The notes below the pieces were generated by a model, which was not told the DNA's origin, searched no databases, and saw only the letters and a list, made by a program, of their open reading frames with translations. Of a stretch of DNA of 64,000 bases, positions 11,641-25,408 are shown piece by piece (position 1 is the first letter of the stretch; every line of letters starts with the position of its first letter). This DNA comes from Coturnix japonica (lineage: Eukaryota > Chordata > Aves > Galliformes > Phasianidae). Location of the stretch: assembly GCF_001577835.2 (NCBI RefSeq), contig NC_029519.1, positions 81,212,842 to 81,276,841 on the forward strand, read 5' to 3'. A program made the translations under genes and the position numbers.

Positions 11641-13299
11641 GGCCCCCATTAGGTCTGGATGCCATTGAGCTCTTCATGGCTCTCATTTTAAGCTGCCATG
11701 AAGGAATCAGCCCCACATTTCACACCGATGCTCCCACCGAGGCATTCAGTACAACTGCTCCCATCTGTAATGATGCTCTGTGTTTTGGCTGCTTATCAGC
11801 GAGGATGAGGGAGGAATTTCCCCTTCATTCCCATTCATCCAGCTGTGTTTTCCTTGCTTATCTTTCCTCTAAAGGACAAGGAGCAGGTGAAGCCAGAGCA
11901 TCATTGATCTGACATAGCACAGTCCTTCCCCTGTAGCTTGAGAGCTATGGAGGAGTGAGAAGTCTCAAGGGTCATTGACTGAAGCTTTGCGATCCGTGCT
12001 GTGCAGACAGAGCATGATTTAATCATCCACCAACTTATTGAGCTCCCTCTCAAAAGCAATTACGCTTTTCTGGTGTTGGTAGAAGCAATATATCCAGCTG
12101 TCCATATGCATATAAATCTCAGCCATCCACCTCTCTGCGTATTGGACAGTAAATAACTGCACATCTTCATTCTCTGCTAAGCAGAGGGAAGCTGAAACAG
12201 GCTGTAGAAATAAAGGAGCTTCCACAACATTCTGCCTCCCGAGTTATTTATTCTCCTCACAGCAGTGATCTGCCACGTATCCAACGTAACATCTCCCAAA
12301 GGGCAGCGTGTGTTCATTTCTGTGACTCTGTTGATGCTGCAGTGAGTTGGGTGTTATTTTTCAGCGCCAGATCAATCCGAAGAGTAAAAATACATCAAGG
12401 GAAATATTCCTTAAAATAATTAAAATGATGACAAGAGAACATAGCTTTAAATCCAAACCCATCTGCTGGTACAAATGCAATTCATTTTGCTGGCTTCCAG
12501 GCCAGCCTTGCTTACAGATATCCCCAGAAGACATCACCTAACAGCATACAGGTAGACTTAAAGTGCTTTATATGAGCATGCATGGAGTGAGGAAGAGGCA
12601 GCAATAAGCAATAAGCAATAAATCAGCCTCCATCCTTGCTTTTGCTGGAAAACACAAGGAATAGCCTGTTTGATTTCAGTGCCATCTCCCCTTAATTACG
12701 AGGGAGAACAGAATTCAGCCCATACGTTGTGGTGCTAATAACAGTTCCAAATGCCATCGGTGAGGAAGCTTGCCATTTGCTTTCCTCAGCTGCGAATGAC
12801 TGAAGGGCTCCTCTTGTCACACAATACAGAAACTCTGTCATACCCTTTATTTTTAGCAGAGCAATTCAGAGAGGGGTGGAGGAAGGGTTTTCTGAGTGTT
12901 TATCGCCTGCACATCATACAGGAAGCTGTTCACATTCTTTCTTTATTTTCTAACAATATCCAGAGCCTTACTCAGCCTGAGATGTAATATGCTAAAATCC
13001 TTCCCAATGAAATGTCACTTGAAATGAAGATCAGGGAGGAATTCAATAACAGCCCATTGCTGTGGAAGATTATCAGAGAGAAACAGGCCCAAATGACACA
13101 GCCTGCTTTGGCTTTCCCCAAAACTCCATGAATTCCAAGGGCTTTTAAAGGTGAATTATCACGTATTAGAATATATGAATGGGGAGGCTGTGTTATGTGC
13201 CAGGGTTTACTGCACTGAACACACAGGAGCTGAAACACATAGAAGAGAACTGGAGTAGGTCAAAGGGATCCTGAGGAAAGCTGGGGTAGGGTTTTTTAT

Positions 13300-13407
13300 C
13301 AATCCAGGCCATTCTATGATTCTATGATTCTATGATTCTATGATGATTCTATGATTCTATGATGATTCTATGATTCTATGACTCTATGATTCTATGATTC
13401 TATGAAA
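13300..13407 (+). repeat. CR1 tail with expanded ATTCTATG microsatellite
   Basis: After 'aatccaggcc' the CR1 terminal motif is repeated about a dozen times, with register slips (ATTCTATGATG and ACTCTATG variants). Normal CR1 ends have one to three copies. Confidence 0.9.
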
Positions 13408-14508
13408 TAGACTCCAGTTTGAGGGACAGAAAGCTTGAAATTTCTTATCAGTGTTGCATAATATGTTCAATTTATATCGCACATTAGAGGGAAAAACTGC
13501 ATTGGAAGGCTCTGAACCAGGGTAAAAACCAACCCCAAAGAGGATACTATGAGTAAATAAGGACACTGAAATGTTGAGCCAGAGGACTTATCACCAAGAA
13601 AGCTTTATCCTCTGAATGAGGAAGCTTAGTATCCAATAACAAGTATGAAAGGATAAGCTGGGATAAGAAAAGGAGCTTCAGCACCTTCCTCCCAAAGAGT
13701 GGGTGATGTTAAGCCCTGATTTTAAGGAAAAGGAGAATAGTTTTATCAGCCTTTTTCCAGTGACCCCAAGCAGGACGGTGCGCTGCTGGTTGTAATCCCA
13801 GCTGACAACAGACAGTGCCACTCCTGCAAGTGTCACAGTCACAGTGTGAGGACTTGTGTCTTGACTCACATGTTATGCAATCCTCCTCACCAGGAAGCTA
13901 GAAAGAACCTATTAAATCTGCCCACACAGCGTCTCTAATGCCTGAGCTGAAAGCGTTGGGAAATGATGATAGATGCATATAGCCCTTCTCCTGGTTTCAG
14001 ACAAATAGGGGTTGGGGGGAGGGGGAAGGTTCCTTCAGAAAAGTGTACAACTAATTATGGATTTTCCAGCTGAGATAATGTTTGGAGGTCTGACTTTTTC
14101 TTTAATTAAATCAGAGGTTTACACCGGAACGCTTCCATTGCTGGTAGGAATCTGTAGGGAGTAGCCTTGGATTTGGTAAATCAGCTGCTTGAATAAAACC
14201 ACTTGTCAAACTGAAACGTTACGTTCCTTAAATAATGTGCTAAGTTTAAACAAAAAAAAAAATAAGGTAGAAAAATAAAAAATAAGTGAATTTAGTGGGA
14301 ACAAAGAGTGACAAACTGACAGTGCTGGAACCTGGAACCTTTCTGTTATGCACAGGATATATATTGCAGGAGCACCTGCAATGCACGTTCTGCCTGTGCC
14401 ATCCATCAGTGCTTCAGCTCTGGGGGCAGAGGTCCACAGAATCATTTGTACCCCATCACTCATTCACAGCTTTCACTGATTCTGGAGGGACATTCAACTA
14501 TTCGTAGT

Positions 14509-14570
14509 ATCATAGAATTACCCAGGTTGGAAAAGACCTCGAAGATCATCAAGTCAACTATTGAAATGGA
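14509..14570 (-). repeat. Short CR1 tail fragment
   Basis: Reverse-oriented tail: 'tcatagaattacccaggttgg' type sequence followed by an AAAAGACCTCGAAGATCATC-like block. Confidence 0.75.
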
Positions 14571-15899
14571 GTATCTCCTATAGGGGAGTTTGAATCATTG
14601 CTGCACTCCTCTAGGCTCACCTCTTGCTACTTACCCACATCTACTGCCACCTGAGATGGGGCAGACAACCTGGGATGTCTATGCAGAGGTGGTAAATCTG
14701 ACACCAGACCTATGGGAGACCTGTGCCCTTATGGAAATGGACACGTGCATCTCAAGTAGCACTTGATGCCTATGTCTGGACAACAGAATTGATCCTCAGA
14801 TTTTAATTGACCCGTAAGGGGAGCTTAAAAGCCTAATTCAGTTGCAGGTGTTCACATTTCTCCTCCACTCTTCCCTCTCTTCTATTTATGCCTCTCCTGC
14901 CCTTCCTTCCCACTGCAAGGATGTCCAGGCTTCATTCAACCCTGAGACCGGGATGCAGGTTGTTGGGATGGATAGGCAGCATGGCACTCACCTCAAGTGA
15001 TGTTCCTGCAGTACACACTTCTAATCTGAACTCAGGAGTGTCAGCTCCCTTTATAATCTGTGGGGAAAATTCATGCTCTTTTAGGGCATGAGTCAGCTGA
15101 TCTGTTTTAAGCATCTATTTTGGGATGAGATGAAGCATGCCCTCGAAGTTTCTTTCCTCTATTGACTTTAAAGGGAACCAGGGGTGATTTGCTCAAACAG
15201 AAGTACCTGTACTATAAAAGTCTATCTTTGGTCTGATGAATCCTGACACTAAAGAACAAGGGTGACTTCATCCATTAGATACTCATCCTTTTGAATTAAT
15301 TCACTCAATCTTGAGTTCTGCTACCTGGCTAATAAATACACCATTAGACTCTTGCATTGCTAGCTCCTTGAAGTTCCCTCTCTTCTTAGATCTGTTTCTC
15401 CCTCATTTCAAAGCCCTTTTTACTTACCACCGTGCATCCCTCACCTTTCATCAGCATCAGTGCTTTCTGCCAGCGGTGCCAGCTTCATCTGTGCTGCTGC
15501 CCAACCTTCATGCTGGCATGCAGTTAAGCACCTTCAAACCCTTTCCCATGCCACTGCCCGCATTTTGCTGCTATTGCTGCAGAAAGCTGCCCAACAGCCT
15601 CCTGGGGTGCTGAGCTGACTTCCCGTCATGCTGGCTGACATTGTATCATTGTTTTCTTGCTTTCCTCCATCTGTCTGTTTCCATCTGTTATCTCTTGCCT
15701 TACCCTTAGTCCGTAGCCTTTGAGAGGCAGACTGCCTTTTTTATCGCTGTGTTTAGTGCAGCCCATGGTACAGCACTGTCTGTTCTGTAGGCATTTATCA
15801 CTATTTTAATGATAAATAAAGGCATTTCAATGATAAATATTCAATAAAATAAGAGCAGCCTGCTCCCATCTATGGCCACCCAGCCTTCAGCTCTCAAAA

Positions 15900-16660
15900 G
15901 TAGGAAAAAAGGCCTTAACTTTGTATAAGACTTTACCTCTATTCCCCAAATCCTCTTCTGGGGTAATGGGAAAACCTCCATTTTAACTTTCTGATCGTCC
16001 TCAAATTACCTGCAATTATCAAACTATGAAGTAATAACACAGAGCTCTGGTTCAGATTCAGCCTTGGCTAAGAAAAGGCTGTAAGCAGACTGAGCAATTT
16101 CAATTTAAGCAAATTAACGATTTAAATTTAGCCTGGCAACGAAAGTCCTACGAATTATAAACCGTCACCCCATGTTAAATGCACAATCATCTTCTTCTCA
16201 TAGTCAGGTATTATACAAAATCCTTCTCACTTGGTTTCTGACCGGTCTAAAATCATCATTTCAGCATTAGTCATGGCCATGAAATGTCTGGAAACTTACC
16301 GTGATTAACATTTTGTTTCTTACTTCATGGAAGGGCTTGGGTTTTTTTAATTGTTATTTTACCATTAAATACAGTACGGTACTATTCTTAGATAGGAACC
16401 TTTAACATTAACTGAGTTTTTATACTTAGTAAAACTAAGGGACCTACTTGAGAAACTGCCTTATTTAAATACTCAATTTAATGTTGAGTAGCAGAAGCGG
16501 GAGATGATTTGGATCTTAATGACATTAATGAAGTTGATTATTTTAGGAATGCACGCTGCCGCACAGGTTATCTATTTTAGAATGTAACAGCATCATAAAT
16601 TAGACGTAGCAATTAAAGGAAAATGTAGCAAATAAATAAAAGAATCCCTGACCTCAGGAA
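15900..16660. other. AT-rich unique island free of CR1
   Basis: About 750 bp of AT-rich, repeat-free sequence rich in TAAT, ATTAAT and TTTAAAT words (for example 16105-16145 and 16480-16625). It holds no open frame of note. Distal enhancer identity for EGR4 or ALMS1 is only a guess from composition. Confidence 0.3.
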
Positions 16661-17724
16661 GGAGCTGCCTCTGCATTTCCCATCATGGGAGCAGCCATAA
16701 GCTTTCCATGGTCACCCTTCCAAATTCTTCTTCTGTCATGAGTTGGGTCATCCGTTCAATGCAGGACACAGACGCTGAGCTCCCCACTGTGCAAAAGCCT
16801 TCCTTGAAGACGTGCACTTGGCTTTGACACTCTGATAGCTGAAGATCCTGGCCATTCTGTTGTTATACGACATGTAGAGTTCATGTGATGGTGCCATTAA
16901 CTTGGCACCAGAGCCAACCTTGGTGCAGAAGATGCCCACCAAGTCTCAGCCATCATCAATTCTGAGTCACCTGCACCCGCTGCATCTCGCTGATGGGTTC
17001 TGGTTGGGTTACAACATGCTCTTATCAGCTGGTGCTGACAGCCTGCTGCTCATCTGCACCATCAGGAGCACCGCTGGGACTGCAGGCCCAGGGCTAGGGG
17101 CAATAAAAGAAATGGGAGATGAATCAAAATGAAAGGTGATCGATAAAAAGTCTAATTGCACTGATAGTCTCATCTGTCAAACTAACAGCTCACCCTTAAT
17201 GTTTTTTTTTAACAATAATAACTGTTTGTACTTAAATAACATCTCCTAAATGTGGTTTTTCTAAGGTTTCAAAGCCCAGTACAGCCATGTGAAGCAGGTG
17301 AGAATTCATGTTGAATATTGCTATCGTCGCTTCTTCATTCTGCAAGCAGAGGAGCTGGCAGAGCTGGCTACATGCTCTCAGCCCCGCAGGCGAAATGATA
17401 TCTGCTCTGCACAAACTGACTTCCTTGCACAGCTTCTCCGTCTGCAGCACGGCAGGCATGGAGCACAGCCAGGAGGGCTTGGGACACTTCTTGCCAGGAT
17501 CCTGACCTGCTTGTCCCCCCCCTGTGAGCACAGTCCACTCTGCTTCTAATCCAATGTCATCTGCACGGTGCTGTGGCTTCAGGTAGGATGTTCACAGTTG
17601 GCTTTGCCCTGCTCAGAGCTGTTCCAGATGACCACCTACTTTGTCGGTGTTTAAAGACAGTGATGGAGATTGGGAAGAAGTGTTAGTAATGCATTTGTAT
17701 CCCTGTGTTATAGATAACTATAGA

Positions 17725-17886
17725 ACATGTTACCCAGTGAGGTGGTACATACCTGGTCCCTAGAGACATCTAAGACAGGGCTCTGAGCACCTGATGGTGC
17801 TGTGGGTGCCCCTGTTCATTGCAGGGAGTGGAACCAGATGGCCTTTAAAAGGTCCCATCCAACTCAAATGACTCTACGATTCTACG
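17725..17886 (+). repeat. CR1 3' fragment
   Basis: Forward CR1 with 'acccagtgaggtggtacata'-like, then 'tgttcattgcagggagtgga' and a tail of 'ctctacgattctac'. Confidence 0.8.
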
Positions 17887-18046
17887 GACTCCTAGTAGTG
17901 CTTCAATATCTTAATCATCCTGGTTGGCCCTATGTTGGATTCTTTTTAATGGAGACAAAGCCATGTTCAAAGCCAAGTCCTTCAAATTCTCACTTTCAGA
18001 CCCTGGCCTTCCTATGAAGTCATAGAAATCATAATAAGTAAAATAA

Positions 18047-18120
18047 CAGAATCATAGAATATCCCAAGTTGGAAAGGACCCATGAGAATCATCGGGTCCA
18101 ACTCCTGGCTCCATTCAGGA
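18047..18120 (-). repeat. Short CR1 tail fragment
   Basis: Reverse-oriented 'agaatcatagaatatcccaa' followed by 'gttggaaaggacccatgaga'. Confidence 0.8.
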
Positions 18121-18292
18121 CAATTCAAAGTGGTGTTATGTGAGTCAGTCTTTTATTTATTCATTTATTCATTCATAGTTATGATGTTATGTGTGTTATC
18201 CCAGCTGTGGTCCAACAAATAAATTGCTCTCCTTGGACTACAAGCATGAGAAACACCACTTTATCTATACTGGTAGTAAACAAGCAGATCAG

Positions 18293-18377
18293 CTGGACCT
18301 TGGGCATGATAAGGATGGGTTCGGGTTGGGCTTGGGGATCTTAGAGGCCTTTTCCAACCTTAACGGTTCTATATTGC
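18293..18377 (+). repeat. Short CR1 tail fragment
   Basis: Forward sequence ending 'gccttttccaaccttaacgg' and 'ttctat', the end of a CR1 copy. Confidence 0.65.
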
Positions 18378-19417
18378 AGAGAGTCGTCAGCACCTCATTT
18401 ATATCCCTGAAATCCCAACACAGAGGATTAAATTTATAGCCCATCCCCACCTATTGACCCGTATGTTCAATGTGAATCACTTTGGCTATGCTCCTTCAAT
18501 GTCCTCTTATTCTCCCCTGCTCCTTTCAATACAGAAACAAATCTAAAACTGTGATTGACTAAAAATGCACTTTACTCCCTCTCTTGCCTCTTCAGATGTT
18601 GCCAGGCTGGCTTTTCACACGCTTGCATTGTCAGAGCCTGTTATAGAGAAGCATGATGCTGACTTCTGTCTGGCAGGTCACTCTCAGTGTGGGAGTTTGT
18701 GAATCCACACTTGAAAAGTGTAAGATGTCCGTCCTAATTCCTTGAGACATCTGTGAGCCCGGCTTCCTTGGAAACAAGGCTTAGGTGACTGCATCCTGCC
18801 TATGCGTGCATTTCTCTTTTTGTTTATCTTCCTGATTTAAGAGGGATAAAGTAATAACTGGCTGATAGCCATTGGTAAGCTTGCAACCAAATGTTGTGAA
18901 TTGCCCAGCCACAGGAGGTTTTTTATAGAGTCTGTTAATTAGAGCCTCCTGAAACACCGGGGGATCCAATTATGAGCTACAGCTCTGTAGGACATCAGGC
19001 TTCACTGGTTCTGCTGATCACTGCCCACCTCATTCACTTACATGGCTCATCGCTCTTTGTGGGCAAAGCTCACTTTGCATGGAGGCCTCATATTCCCAGT
19101 GTTACACTCAAAATAAACCTGAGTTAACCTGAGTTACCTGCCAGGCAAGCTTAAACAATGGTTTGTGCCCACCGTAGTGCTCTTTCTTTGCAGCCACCAT
19201 GCAGATGTCCACGCTGAATGGAAGACATTGGTCCAGCCTCGCTCATTCAGAGGAGCCTCTGCACTTTTGGATCCAGTTCATGATCTACAAGTAGAATATG
19301 AAGTCAAATAGGCAGCCACCCAGCTCCTCATATAGCCCACATGGATCCCATACCAAGCCAGAGCAGAAATTCAGCCCAAGAAACAGCCTGCGGTGGGAAA
19401 TAAGAAGCTGGAGATCT

Positions 19418-19478
19418 GGGCTGAAACTAGATGGTCTTTAAGGTCTCTTTCAACCCAAGATCTCTATGATTCTACCAC
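19418..19478 (+). repeat. Short CR1 tail fragment
   Basis: Forward 'aactagatggtctttaaggt', then 'ctctttcaacccaagatctc' and 'tatgattct'. Confidence 0.75.
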
Positions 19479-20997
19479 CATCCTGCCACCACCTGCCTGT
19501 AATGCAACCATCCTCATCTTCCAGAGCCTTCTTTATTTGTGACTTTACCATCCCACTTCCATCACCTTTCTTGGTTTCTCTCCCCCCTGCACTGCCCTTT
19601 TATTTATTACTTGGTTTTCAATTCCCCTCTCCGTGCCCCTGATATCCCAACGCTAAATCCTTGATCCCTCACAGTGATGAACGCTCCCATTTTGCCAACC
19701 TGTGAATCATCCTGGCTGGTTCAGCCACACACAAAGCACACGCCGTTATTCTTGGACACCACGTTGTACGAAGGAAACGCGTCCCCTCAGATTGCTTTCC
19801 CGGTTGCCGTTTTTGGCTACAGGATCAACCTGAATTTGCATGCAAAAATTGGGTAGCCAATGTGCTGTGGGCGTGTTGCAGTTTGCAGTAATTTTATCAG
19901 CACGATTGCTGTATCTTTCCATCTGTGAAGCAGATGGAAATCCACTATACTAAGGTTTTAGAAGCTCGGAATTGGTCTCCTTTGGAAATCCATACAACCC
20001 AAGTTGTTGTGAGACAAAGCCTGCTTCACCTGAACCAGAAGACCCAGGAAACCCACCTCCTCCAGATGAGAAGGCAACTGTTTGGGGACTCATTCACAGC
20101 TGAAGCAGAGTTGGATCGTAAAGGCTGGAATATATCCATGTTCTTGGCCTTTAGGCAAGGCAACGGCCAGGAGAAAACAGTGCAGACAAGTAGGAGGGGT
20201 TGCTCGTGTTTCAACATTTTGCCTATTAGAGCTTTGCAAGACATCACTGATGCTGAATGTTTAACTAAAATGAAGTTTGCTTTGAGGAACAAAGCTAAGG
20301 AACCCGTTGTTGTAGATAACATATATGGTCCGTTGCCGGTTCCTTTGGCCCCTGCTCTGTTCATTGAGGCTTTTCCCATTTCCAACGCCCAATTTCAGGT
20401 GCTCAGAACTTCTGCCAAAGTGAAATCGTTTGGGCAAGAAATATCTGGGACAAATGTTTCTCTCCAGCTGTAAAGTTTCAGATGAAACAGTTCTGTGGTT
20501 TTTGGGAATGAAGGGAAGAAAAGAATATGTTGTTTAGTTGGATTAAAAAGCATTTTGGAATCTTCTCAGACGTGGGATGCTCAGGGAGATCCCTATCCTG
20601 CAAAAATCCACCTGAACGTGCTCAGGGAGGTGGATGCCTTCAACAAACCCTTTTGTTTTTCTCCTTGTGTTCAGTCAGATTTATGGCAGCTTTGCAGACA
20701 GGATCTGTGACTGTTTTGCCCTGGTTGAGTCTATCTCAGCCCTCCACAGCTCCTGAGTGTGAACAACACGCTCTCTGCTGCCTGCTCCAACTCCTGTGTT
20801 AGGAATACAGCAGCTCAGGAGAACCTTCATGGCCAGTTCCAAGAATGATATGGGCAAGAGCTGACATGAAAGCAGGATTCTGCCCACCTCTTCCCAAGGC
20901 ATCACGATGGGGTGAGGTCTGTGTCTCTCACGTAGGAGGAACAAAGAGGTAGGGAGGGATAGGTGAGGTAGAAAGGAGGCAGGGTTTGCAATTAGAA

Positions 20998-21125
20998 CAA
21001 TAGAATGGCCTGTGTTGAGAAGGACCACAATGATCACCTGGTTTCAACCTCCCTGCTATGTGCAGGGTCACCAGCCACCAGACCAGGCTGCCCAGAGCCA
21101 CATCCAGCCTGGTCTAGAATGCCTG
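20998..21125 (-). repeat. CR1 3' fragment
   Basis: Reverse-oriented copy with 'agaatggcctgtgttgagaa' and 'gtcaccagccaccagaccag'. Close to the copies in CCT7, so relatively young. Confidence 0.85.
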
Positions 21126-22111
21126 CATTCTCTATAACTAGCCTCATTGTAGGACCAGGACCTCATGGTGTGTACCAGCTCCTGTAGCTCTGACACCAGC
21201 TGGTGTCATCCTGATGATTTCTGGCATTTCCTACCCGGGGCAAACTATCCTGCAACGCTGTGTGCTGTGCAAGCTGGAGGCAGATGCTGTTTGTGTTGCT
21301 GTGGGAAAGCTCCCTGTGAATGGCAGAAAAATTGGAAGCGTTGATTAGAAGCATTTAGCATACGCACTACATAGCTTGCATTCCAAATTATCCTGATCTA
21401 ACAAGTGCTGGGGGTGATAATGAAGAGCTATATAGACATTCTGGCAAAGAGAGCCGTAGGGTTTTGACCAGGTCTCAGGGCTGAGAGCCTCGGCTTTCGG
21501 TCTTCTCTGGGAGAGTAATTCAACCCCAGCCAAGTGTTATGAGTCAGATCTTCTGTCGGTGTCAACCACTTGGCTCCAGCGCCGGGCTTGGCTCTGCAAT
21601 GGGGATCAAAATGCAATGCCTGTTTTTCATGAAGCTAAACATGACAAAGGGGAAACAAAACCTGATGGTCGAAAATAAAACATTCCATGCTCTGTTCAGG
21701 CAGGAGCAGGACAGGAGCAGCATACAGAGAGGGGTTGTGTCATCATTGAGAGCAAGGAGGGAGGGCAGAGCCGTGGTGTCTGATATGGCACATGTTTGGG
21801 GCATTGCCTATGGATCACCGCAGGAACATCATGGAAGTGCCAACAAAATGGGGTCCATTTCATGTCCTTGGAAAACAAAGCACGTTTCCTCCTCTGAAAC
21901 ATCCATGCTTCCAGTTTGCTGGGGGCATCTGACCTTTTGCTATCACTGATCGGATCTGAATTCTAAAAGGAGAAGGAAAAACAAAAGAAAATGTCATGTG
22001 GAAGTTAAAGTAGAGCGTACCAGTGTGTTCCATGCCAAAGCTGGCTCTGCTTCCAACAAAAGAGTGAGTTGCTGTGATCATATTTGGGCCCCGAGGACAG
22101 CTGGGTTATAG

Positions 22112-22240
22112 TATCAGAGAATCACAGAATATCCCAAGTTGGAAGGGACCCATAAGGGTCATTGAGCCCAACTCACGGCTCCAGACAGGGCAGCCCAAAA
22201 ATCAGATTGTATGATTGAGAGCATCATCCAAACACTTCTT
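22112..22240 (-). repeat. CR1 tail fragment
   Basis: Reverse-oriented 'aatcacagaatatcccaagt' then 'tggaagggacccataagggt'. Same subtype as the piece at 18047. Confidence 0.8.
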
Positions 22241-22879
22241 CTGCCTAGGACAAACTGGAAAGTGAGTGTTCTCTGTGGCTGCATCCTCATCCTTGAGGTT
22301 CTCATCAGGAACAGCCTTTTCATGCTGGAAAGGAGTGTTTGCTTTTTGCAGGGATGCATTGGTTTGGGGATGTTTCCTAAGCAGAGATTTAATAGAAATG
22401 TCTCTGCTCAGGGACATGGCTTTCTATTTCTATTTGTCTATTGCCCCACAGTTCCTTACAGCAGACTCAGCTCCTTCTTCTGCTTATTTTTAGTCTTGAA
22501 CTGGAGCAGCAAAGGAGAAGCCAGCAAGAGCTGAGCATGCATCTGTCACCACCTGCTGTCACAGCACCCAGACCTGGGTTTATCCCCTGCCACACTGTGT
22601 TATCTCCAGCAATAACATCCCACTTACCTAAAAACATCAAAACAGGAAGTCCACACTACCAGCATGCTGCAGTCTTATCCCTGCCATCGCTGCATCAGCA
22701 CAAGCTTCTCTTGTCAGGGTTTCTATGGAGACTTGCAGTGTCCTAGCAGGTGCCTGCTCCACACCCATTAATTGTCCACTCTTGTTAATGGTCATCAATG
22801 AGCCATAGCAAGATGAATCCTACCCTGTCACACTGCAGTAAGGCAGGATTCCTACTGTTCCATCCATAACTGTGGGCAC

Positions 22880-22975
22880 CAAGCAATGAAATTCTCTACC
22901 ACTGCCCACTGGTTGGGTTTGTTTAATTCTTAGGGGTCTTTTCCAATAACTTAATGACTCTATGATTCTAAGTCC
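22880..22975 (+). repeat. CR1 tail fragment
   Basis: Forward, diverged. Ends 'cttaatgactctatgattct'. Confidence 0.6.
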
Positions 22976-23873
22976 AAGGCAGGGGATGCTGGGAGGTCAC
23001 AAGGTGCCCAAGAGGGTGGGTGTCCTTCCTCCTGCACCTCAGCAATGAAATACTTTCCTGCAGCAGCAGCACAGACTCTGTCACTTCAATTGAAGCTAAA
23101 GGGCCACAGAGACCCTTTGGCAGTGGCTGCTGATGAGTGCCTGGAGGAGAGTACGTTCATCTGCACTTGTGTTCCCCTGCCGTCTCCTTCCAGGTGCTGG
23201 CAATCTGTAGCAATTGGCTTCAAAATGCAGCTTCAGACATATTGAGGAGTAGGCAAAACCAGCTTTCCCCCATGGCATTTTTCCAATGAGGGTTTTGGGG
23301 TAAGAAATGCTTTCTAACTTATATATCTGTGAGTAACACTTGTGACAATTGTCTTTGGGATACGCGCTGAGATCACGATGCTGTAACCACAAGCAACACA
23401 TCAGAACCTGATAGATGGATTTGCCTTCTCCAGCAGCTGATGGTGACAGCACTAAAATTTAGTTGGAAGGAAGGATTGATGGCACAGAAAGGCAGCTTTT
23501 GGGGGCTGATGGTTTTATTTTACGGAGAGGAGAGTTCATATATCTTTGTGCTGCTCTGATTAATGATTCTGGGGAGCATCCTGGAAGCATTGCTGCAGAA
23601 GAGCAGTGAGCTGGTCAAGGGAGTGAATAACTCTCACTAATGAGAGCACTGGAATAAATTCAGGTACCTCCTGCAATCAGAAGGCATGGTTAGAAAAGCA
23701 GAACAGTCTACACGAAGCGTGGCTTTGGCCACTGTTTGTGCACCAGGCTCTCTATATGTCCTTGTCTGTGCCACTTGGTTTGCACCAGTGGTTGCAGAAT
23801 TAGTGCTGCTGGCATGGAGTCTATCAAGAGTGTCCTCTGCCCATTCCCAGCTCCTATGGGCACTGGGAGATCA

Positions 23874-24060
23874 TGGAATCATAGTCATTAAGGTTGGAAA
23901 AGACTTAAGTTCCCCATGCCCAACCCCAATCCATCCCACCATGCCCATTGACCACATCCCTCAGTGCTTCATCTCCATGGTTTATGGACACCTCCAGGGA
24001 TGCTGACTCTCCCTGGGCAGCCAGGGGAGAAGAACCTTTGTCTAATATCCAATTTGAAAT
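23874..24060 (-). repeat. CR1 3' fragment
   Basis: Reverse-oriented 'catggaatcatagtcattaa', then 'ggttggaaaagacttaagtt' and a 'cccattgaccacatccctca' block. Shares that last block with the copy at 60640. Confidence 0.75.
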
Positions 24061-25408
24061 GAAATGATGGTGGCTGGATCTCAAAACCTACTGGATGCCA
24101 TGGAGAAAGGGATAGGTGGAGCTGAGCCAGTGCAGAAGGCTTTGCTCCTTGCCCCAGGCACAGAAATGTGCTCCATGTGAACCAGACAGCACTGCAGCCA
24201 GCAGAGCCGTTCTTATGTGTCCTTCCTTAGAGGGATTTTATTCTAATGGTTTGTTAATGAATGCCTTTATCTGATGGCAAGGCAGCTCTGTTTCAGGATG
24301 GTGGCAGCCTTCATGTCATGCTTGGGGCATCTCCGCTGCCTCGCATTGCCCTGGGATGAGAGAAGACAAAAGGCAGCCGGGCTTATCCTAGGTGGGCTGG
24401 GAGCCAGGCAGCTTAACAAGGATGGAGCTTAATGCTGCTGCTTCATTTCAGGTTTTGAGATCCTGGTCAAAGCTCTCTGGAATGAGAAGTCACAAAATGA
24501 AGCAGTTCAGTGGTTTAAGCAATGCTTTGTTAAACAATATACTGCGTTTTTAGATCTGATGAAAAACCAGCGTGAGAATGAGTGGAGAAAGGCTTATTTG
24601 GGGCTCAATGAATCATTTCATTCAGGCTGGAAGGAGGGCTTGCTTCAAGTGCCTGCAGCTTCCCATCAGCGTGCTGCTAAGACAGAATCTTAAAGGAAAA
24701 TGTGAATTTGGAAAGAAATGGAGAAAATCAACCCCTCCTGCTTTATTGCCAGGAAGGCAGGTGGGCTGCCTGCTCCCAAATTGGAGGGGTTTCACCCCAA
24801 AGATGGCTCAACAGCAAGCATGCAGGAGATGCAAGCCAGAAAGGGTAAGGTCAGGAAGAGACAGCGCCATAGCCGAGCACCCAAAGAATATGGTGATATG
24901 CAGCAACATAAAACCCAGAGGCAGATAGCCATCCGCCCTGACCTCCCGCCAGGCTCAGCTCTGAAATTCCAGCCAGCAATCCTCACTCGTGCTGGGTAGT
25001 GATAAAAAAAGCCCTTTTGGCAGACATTTCTCAGAGCCTCACGCGCTGCCGTAGCCATCAGAAGGAAGGTGCTCGTGGGCAGAAGCCCTCAGAGGTATCC
25101 GTGGTGGTGCAGGTGATCTCCTCGACCTCTCCGTGTCACTGAGCCCTGTCACTGAGCATCCTCTCTGCAGAGCTGGGAATGGGTTCGATGCAGAGACAGC
25201 AGGGCTGGTCGTGTGCCAGTTGCCATGGAAATGCAGAGCGATGTGTTTGGGAAGTTTCCCTGGAAGGGCACATGTAGCTGGTTGGAGGAGAGATGTGGGG
25301 TGAGGAATGGAGATCTGGCAGTGGGGTAGCGACCCGTCAACGTGTCACCCCCAGTGGATGACCCAGGAGGAATCGTTGCTCCATCCATCACAACCTGGGA
25401 CATCCAGC

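Noticed and set aside
11455-11652. Repetitive open frame with LTMLPSQDGV units
   Set aside because: By-product of a 30-bp minisatellite whose period is a multiple of three.
12019-12225. 68-codon minus-strand frame ending HQKSVIAFERELNKLVDD
   Set aside because: Looks protein-like but has no recognisable family, no flanking splice sites that extend it, and a length common by chance.
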